A stretch of DNA of 64,000 nucleotides from Scatomorpha merdigallinarum (GTDB lineage Bacteria > Bacillota > Clostridia > Oscillospirales > Oscillospiraceae), in NCBI GenBank assembly GCA_018710885.1, contig DVJA01000023.1:29023-93022 (forward strand). The letters are read 5' to 3'. Under the pieces are notes generated by a model. The model saw only the letters and a list, made by a program, of their open reading frames with translations. It searched no databases and was not told where the DNA came from. The translations under genes and the position numbers were made by a program. The stretch's first letter is position 1. Each line of letters starts with the position of its first letter. Positions 61,928-64,000 of this stretch are shown piece by piece.

Positions 61928-62950
61928 ATGGCTACAATAAAAGATGTTGCTGCCGCTGCAGGGGTATCAACAGCTACCGTTTCAAGGGCCTTCAGCAATA
62001 AAAATAGTGTCAATAATGAAACAAGAAACAGAATTCTTGAAGAGGCCAGAAAGCTCAACTTCACACCACGAGAGTATAAGCAGAGGTCCAATTCACTTGG
62101 CTGCGGCTGCATAGGTGTTGTCGTGCCAGATATAAGCAATAATTTCTTTGCTGAAGTAATTAGTGGTATAGAATCTGTAATGTCAAAGTTGAATATACAG
62201 GTACTTATCTGCAACAGTGACGAAGACCCAGGCGCAGAAATCAAGATTCTCGATTCTCTTCAGGCAATTAATGTATGCGGTATCATTATCGCTCCCGTAT
62301 CAAATGCCGTTGAGTATAACGCGGAGTGCCTCAAAAACTTTGACCGTTCTGGAATACCCGTGGTATTGATGGACAGGGACTTGCGCAACGGCAGCATGGA
62401 CGGAGTGTTCATGGACAGTTACGGCGGCGCATATGAGGCCACACAGACGCTAATTAACTGCGGTCACAAAGATATCGCCTTCATTTGCGGACCTCTGACG
62501 TCCAGCAGCGGTCTGGACAGGTTAAATGCTTTTATAGCCGCCCACAGGGATAATGGATTGGAAGTGCATGAGGAGCACATAATATACAGCGATTTCAAAT
62601 ACGAAACTACGTACAACCTCATAACGCAAAGAATTGATCAGATGAACAAAGTGACCGCTATTTTATCATCAAACCGCCGCATGACCTATGGCTGCTGTAT
62701 GGCGCTGTCAGAAAACAGAATAGTAATTGGCCGAGACATATCTTTCATATCGTGCGGACGTCCGGAAATAGGGCACGGTTTCATAAGCTATGTAGACTAC
62801 CCAACTTATGACATGGGCAGCGAGTGCGCACAAATACTGATTGAAAAAGCAAAAAGAGGCAAACGTAACCGCACATATGCCAGGAAGAGAACAACGTTCG
62901 ATATGGAGATCATACTTAACGGTTCTGAAAAATACCCTTCAAACAGATAA
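61928..62950 (+). CDS. LacI-family transcriptional regulator
   Basis: ATG 61928 gives 340 residues with the canonical LacI helix-turn-helix at the N-terminus, MATIKDVAAAAGVSTATVSRAF, and the hinge region EEARKLNFTPREY. The ligand domain is of the periplasmic-binding type, with IGVVVPDISNNFFAEVISGIE, GIPVVLMDRD, GHKDIAFICGP and ISFISCGRPEIGHGFISYVDYPTYDMG. Such ligand domains usually bind sugars or sugar phosphates. Transcribed away from the radical-enzyme operon, so most likely its local repressor. A perfect palindrome ends the gene. Confidence 0.94.
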   Translation: MATIKDVAAAAGVSTATVSRAFSNKNSVNNETRNRILEEARKLNFTPREYKQRSNSLGCGCIGVVVPDISNNFFAEVISGIESVMSKLNIQVLICNSDEDPGAEIKILDSLQAINVCGIIIAPVSNAVEYNAECLKNFDRSGIPVVLMDRDLRNGSMDGVFMDSYGGAYEATQTLINCGHKDIAFICGPLTSSSGLDRLNAFIAAHRDNGLEVHEEHIIYSDFKYETTYNLITQRIDQMNKVTAILSSNRRMTYGCCMALSENRIVIGRDISFISCGRPEIGHGFISYVDYPTYDMGSECAQILIEKAKRGKRNRTYARKRTTFDMEIILNGSEKYPSNR

Positions 62951-62966
62951 CACAAGCAGTTATGAT

Positions 62967-63002
62967 AAAAGCTTAAAGTTTCATATGAAACTTTAAGCTT
63001 TT
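62967..63002. terminator. Perfect 36-base palindrome, terminator of the regulator gene
   Basis: AAAAGCTTAAAGTTTCAT and its exact reverse complement meet with no spacer. It can fold as a long stem ending in TTTT on either strand, so it terminates the LacI gene. Confidence 0.7.
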
Positions 63003-63080
63003 ACTATATTATTTTTATGCGCATTACGTTATAATAGGCTATAGTTTAGTGTGAAACAAACCAGTAAAGGAGATATTTAC

Positions 63081-63404
63081 ATGAAAAGGATAGCAACCAT
63101 TTCAAAACTCAAGCCAGGTACTGCAGACAAGTACATTGAGCTACATAAGAATGTATGGCCAGGAGTGGTAAAAGCTGGTCATGATGCTCACATGCAGAAT
63201 TATTCAATATACAGGTTTGGAGACTATCTGTTTTCATACTATGAGTATACAGGGGACGATTTTGACGGCGACATGGCCAGGAAAGCTGCCCTGGATGTGA
63301 GCCAGGAATGGCAAAAGGCCACCGGTGAATATCGAGAAATAATGACTGGAAGCCAGAGATACATAGAACTTGAAGAAATTTGGCACGAAAATTTTGATGT
63401 GTAA
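63081..63404 (+). CDS. L-rhamnose mutarotase (RhaM)-like protein
   Basis: ATG 63081 behind AAAGGAG gives 107 residues, the RhaM size. The dimeric alpha/beta-barrel fold pattern shows MKRIATISKLKPGTADKYIELHKNVWPGVV, with the conserved His (near residue 22) and Trp, and NYSIYRFGDYLFSYYEY. RhaM interconverts alpha and beta anomers of a hexose or deoxyhexose. It follows the LacI gene in the same direction, with a TATAAT at 63030-63035 between them, and is followed 15 bases later by an RbsD/FucU-like gene. Confidence 0.88.
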   Translation: MKRIATISKLKPGTADKYIELHKNVWPGVVKAGHDAHMQNYSIYRFGDYLFSYYEYTGDDFDGDMARKAALDVSQEWQKATGEYREIMTGSQRYIELEEIWHENFDV

Positions 63405-63419
63405 AAAATGGTGGCAGAC

Positions 63420-63827
63420 ATGTTAAAAACCGAGTGTACAAATCCGCTGATTGTAGGAGCTGTGAGTTCCTGCGGCCATGGAGATAAAATTCTACTAGTT
63501 GACGGTAACTATCCGTTGGCATCCAAAAGTGGTAGTGCGCAGAAAATATACTTGGGCGTAAGCCGCGGTCTGCCTACAGTGCCGCAAGTCCTTAAAGCAT
63601 TGGAAAGTATATGTTCGTTTGAAAAAATAGAAGCGATGGTGCCTGAAAGTGGAGATTATTCTGAACCTCTCAAAGAGTGCATGCAAGTACTCGACTTCCT
63701 GGAGGTTGTTCCTGTTGGGCGCTGGGAGTTTTACGATATGGCCAGCAAAGAGGATGTCCGTGTGGCCATATCTACAGGAGAGGACAGGACTTATGCCTGC
63801 CTCTTGTTGACAGTTGGTGTTTCATAA
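63420..63827 (+). CDS. RbsD/FucU-family sugar pyranase/mutarotase
   Basis: I prefer ATG 63420 (135 residues): it starts MLKTECTNPLIVGAVSSCGHGD, aligning with the M-L-K...G-H-G-D start of FucU; an ATG four codons earlier is also possible. The catalytic His lies in CGHGDKILLVDGNYP, and the C-terminal pattern includes the Tyr/Arg-containing GRWEFYDMASKEDVRVAISTGEDRTYACLLL. The family interconverts ring forms or anomers of ribose or fucose. Two different anomer-handling proteins side by side suggest that the pathway's sugar must be presented in one specific form. Confidence 0.88.
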   Translation: MLKTECTNPLIVGAVSSCGHGDKILLVDGNYPLASKSGSAQKIYLGVSRGLPTVPQVLKALESICSFEKIEAMVPESGDYSEPLKECMQVLDFLEVVPVGRWEFYDMASKEDVRVAISTGEDRTYACLLLTVGVS

Positions 63828-63910
63828 TTGTCTTCCTCTTTGCATTTAAAAACGCCCTCCGGAGCCTGAACTGTGAACTGAACCAGTAAAAACGGACAAT
63901 AGACAAAAGG

Positions 63911-63944
63911 CCCCCTGTGTAGGAAAATAAACCTATACAGGGGG
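63911..63944 (+). promoter_or_regulatory. Hairpin sequestering the transposase ribosome site
   Basis: Arms 63911-63923 and 63932-63944 pair over 13 bases (one G-U) around an AAAATAAA loop. The 3' arm contains the GGGGG of the transposase Shine-Dalgarno, so transcripts entering from outside would fold and hide it. This is a known way for insertion sequences to limit transposition. Confidence 0.6.
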
Positions 63945-63951
63945 TGTTCGT

Positions 63952-64000
63952 ATGACAAAAAGGAAGTATACGCACGTTCAAGAGTTAGAAGGAGAAATTC
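63952..64000 (+). CDS. Transposase N-terminus (IS3-family OrfA-like), partial
   Basis: Sixteen codons from ATG 63952 (MTKRKYTHVQELEGEI) before the window ends, behind GGGGGTG. The start resembles helix-turn-helix OrfA proteins of IS3-group elements found in Clostridia. The call leans on the terminal repeat and hairpin just upstream; the protein itself is too short to judge alone. Confidence 0.55.
   Translation, partial: MTKRKYTHVQELEGEI

Larger units (their letters stand above)
63872..64000 (+). mobile_element. IS3-family insertion sequence, left end (rest beyond window)
   Basis: The sequence TGAACTGAACCAGTAAAAAC followed by GGACAATAGAC matches the style of IS3/IS150-group terminal inverted repeats (TG-A-C...AAAA...GGACA). 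A transposase start follows 80 bases later. The exact left boundary (63872 or 63874) and the target duplication cannot be fixed without the right end. Confidence 0.6.

Overview
The window reads as the chromosome of an anaerobic, spore-forming, GC-rich Bacillota of class Clostridia, most like an Oscillospiraceae/Ruminococcaceae-type gut bacterium. This is inference from gene content, not a database match. The pointers are the Firmicutes-type WalR/WalK/YycH/YycI/WalJ operon, sporulation genes yqfC and yqfD, a MurE with the DNPR signature of meso-diaminopimelate ligases, mutS2, yqzL between era and recO, oxygen-sensitive chemistry (an acyl-CoA dehydratase activase and a glycyl radical enzyme), and strong Shine-Dalgarno sequences with frequent GTG and TTG starts.

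Layout, left to right. 1-5.9 kb: a partial nitronate monooxygenase, a GNAT acetyltransferase, and a two-gene acyl-CoA dehydratase activase/dehydratase-like unit. 6.0-8.9 kb: larE-larB-larC, which make the nickel-pincer cofactor, with no larA in view. 8.9-12.1 kb: a J-domain protein, a DUF5685 protein, a zinc-ribbon membrane protein and a CNNM/CBS membrane protein. 12.4-15.1 kb: a two-subunit aconitase X preceded by four tandem small two-helix membrane proteins. 15.3-27.9 kb: a dcw cell-wall and division cluster transcribed leftward (mraZ, rsmH, ftsL, a PASTA-bearing PBP, murE, mraY, ftsW, murG, murA, ftsQ, ftsZ). It lacks murF, murD and ftsA, and has a recognisable promoter and MraZ operator. 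28-39.3 kb: housekeeping genes (coaD, rsmD, uvrC, ptsH, mutS2, recO, yqzL, era, ybeY, phoH, yqfD, yqfC). 39.4-41.5 kb: a YlbJ-like membrane protein and a split chromate-family transporter. 41.6-51.3 kb: the Wal two-component operon with a Nudix gene at its head, and a separately promoted second murA-walJ-rlmH-pgcA unit. 51.4-54.3 kb, plus strand: smpB, an SLH-DUF2927 surface protein, a cyclophilin and the tmRNA gene ssrA, so both trans-translation partners lie within 3 kb.

Immediately after the 3' end of ssrA the sequence becomes visibly richer in A+T. It carries an accessory catabolic island (54.5-63.9 kb): a TRAP transporter (dctP, dctQ, dctM), a ribokinase-family kinase, a glycyl radical enzyme with its radical-SAM activase, a divergent LacI-type regulator, and downstream an L-rhamnose-mutarotase-like and an RbsD/FucU-like protein. 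An IS3-type insertion sequence begins after that and runs off the right edge. The parts fit one pathway: a binding protein and TRAP permease import a small substrate that probably bears a carboxylate, two epimerase-type proteins interconvert sugar anomers, a kinase phosphorylates, and an O2-sensitive radical enzyme does the key bond breaking, under control of a LacI repressor acting at paired sites in the divergent promoter region. The radical enzyme carries the catalytic Cys and the Gly-radical loop. It lacks the Glu two residues after the Cys that marks the known dehydratase-type family members, so its reaction cannot be read off from known families. I regard this cluster as the most likely undescribed system in the window.
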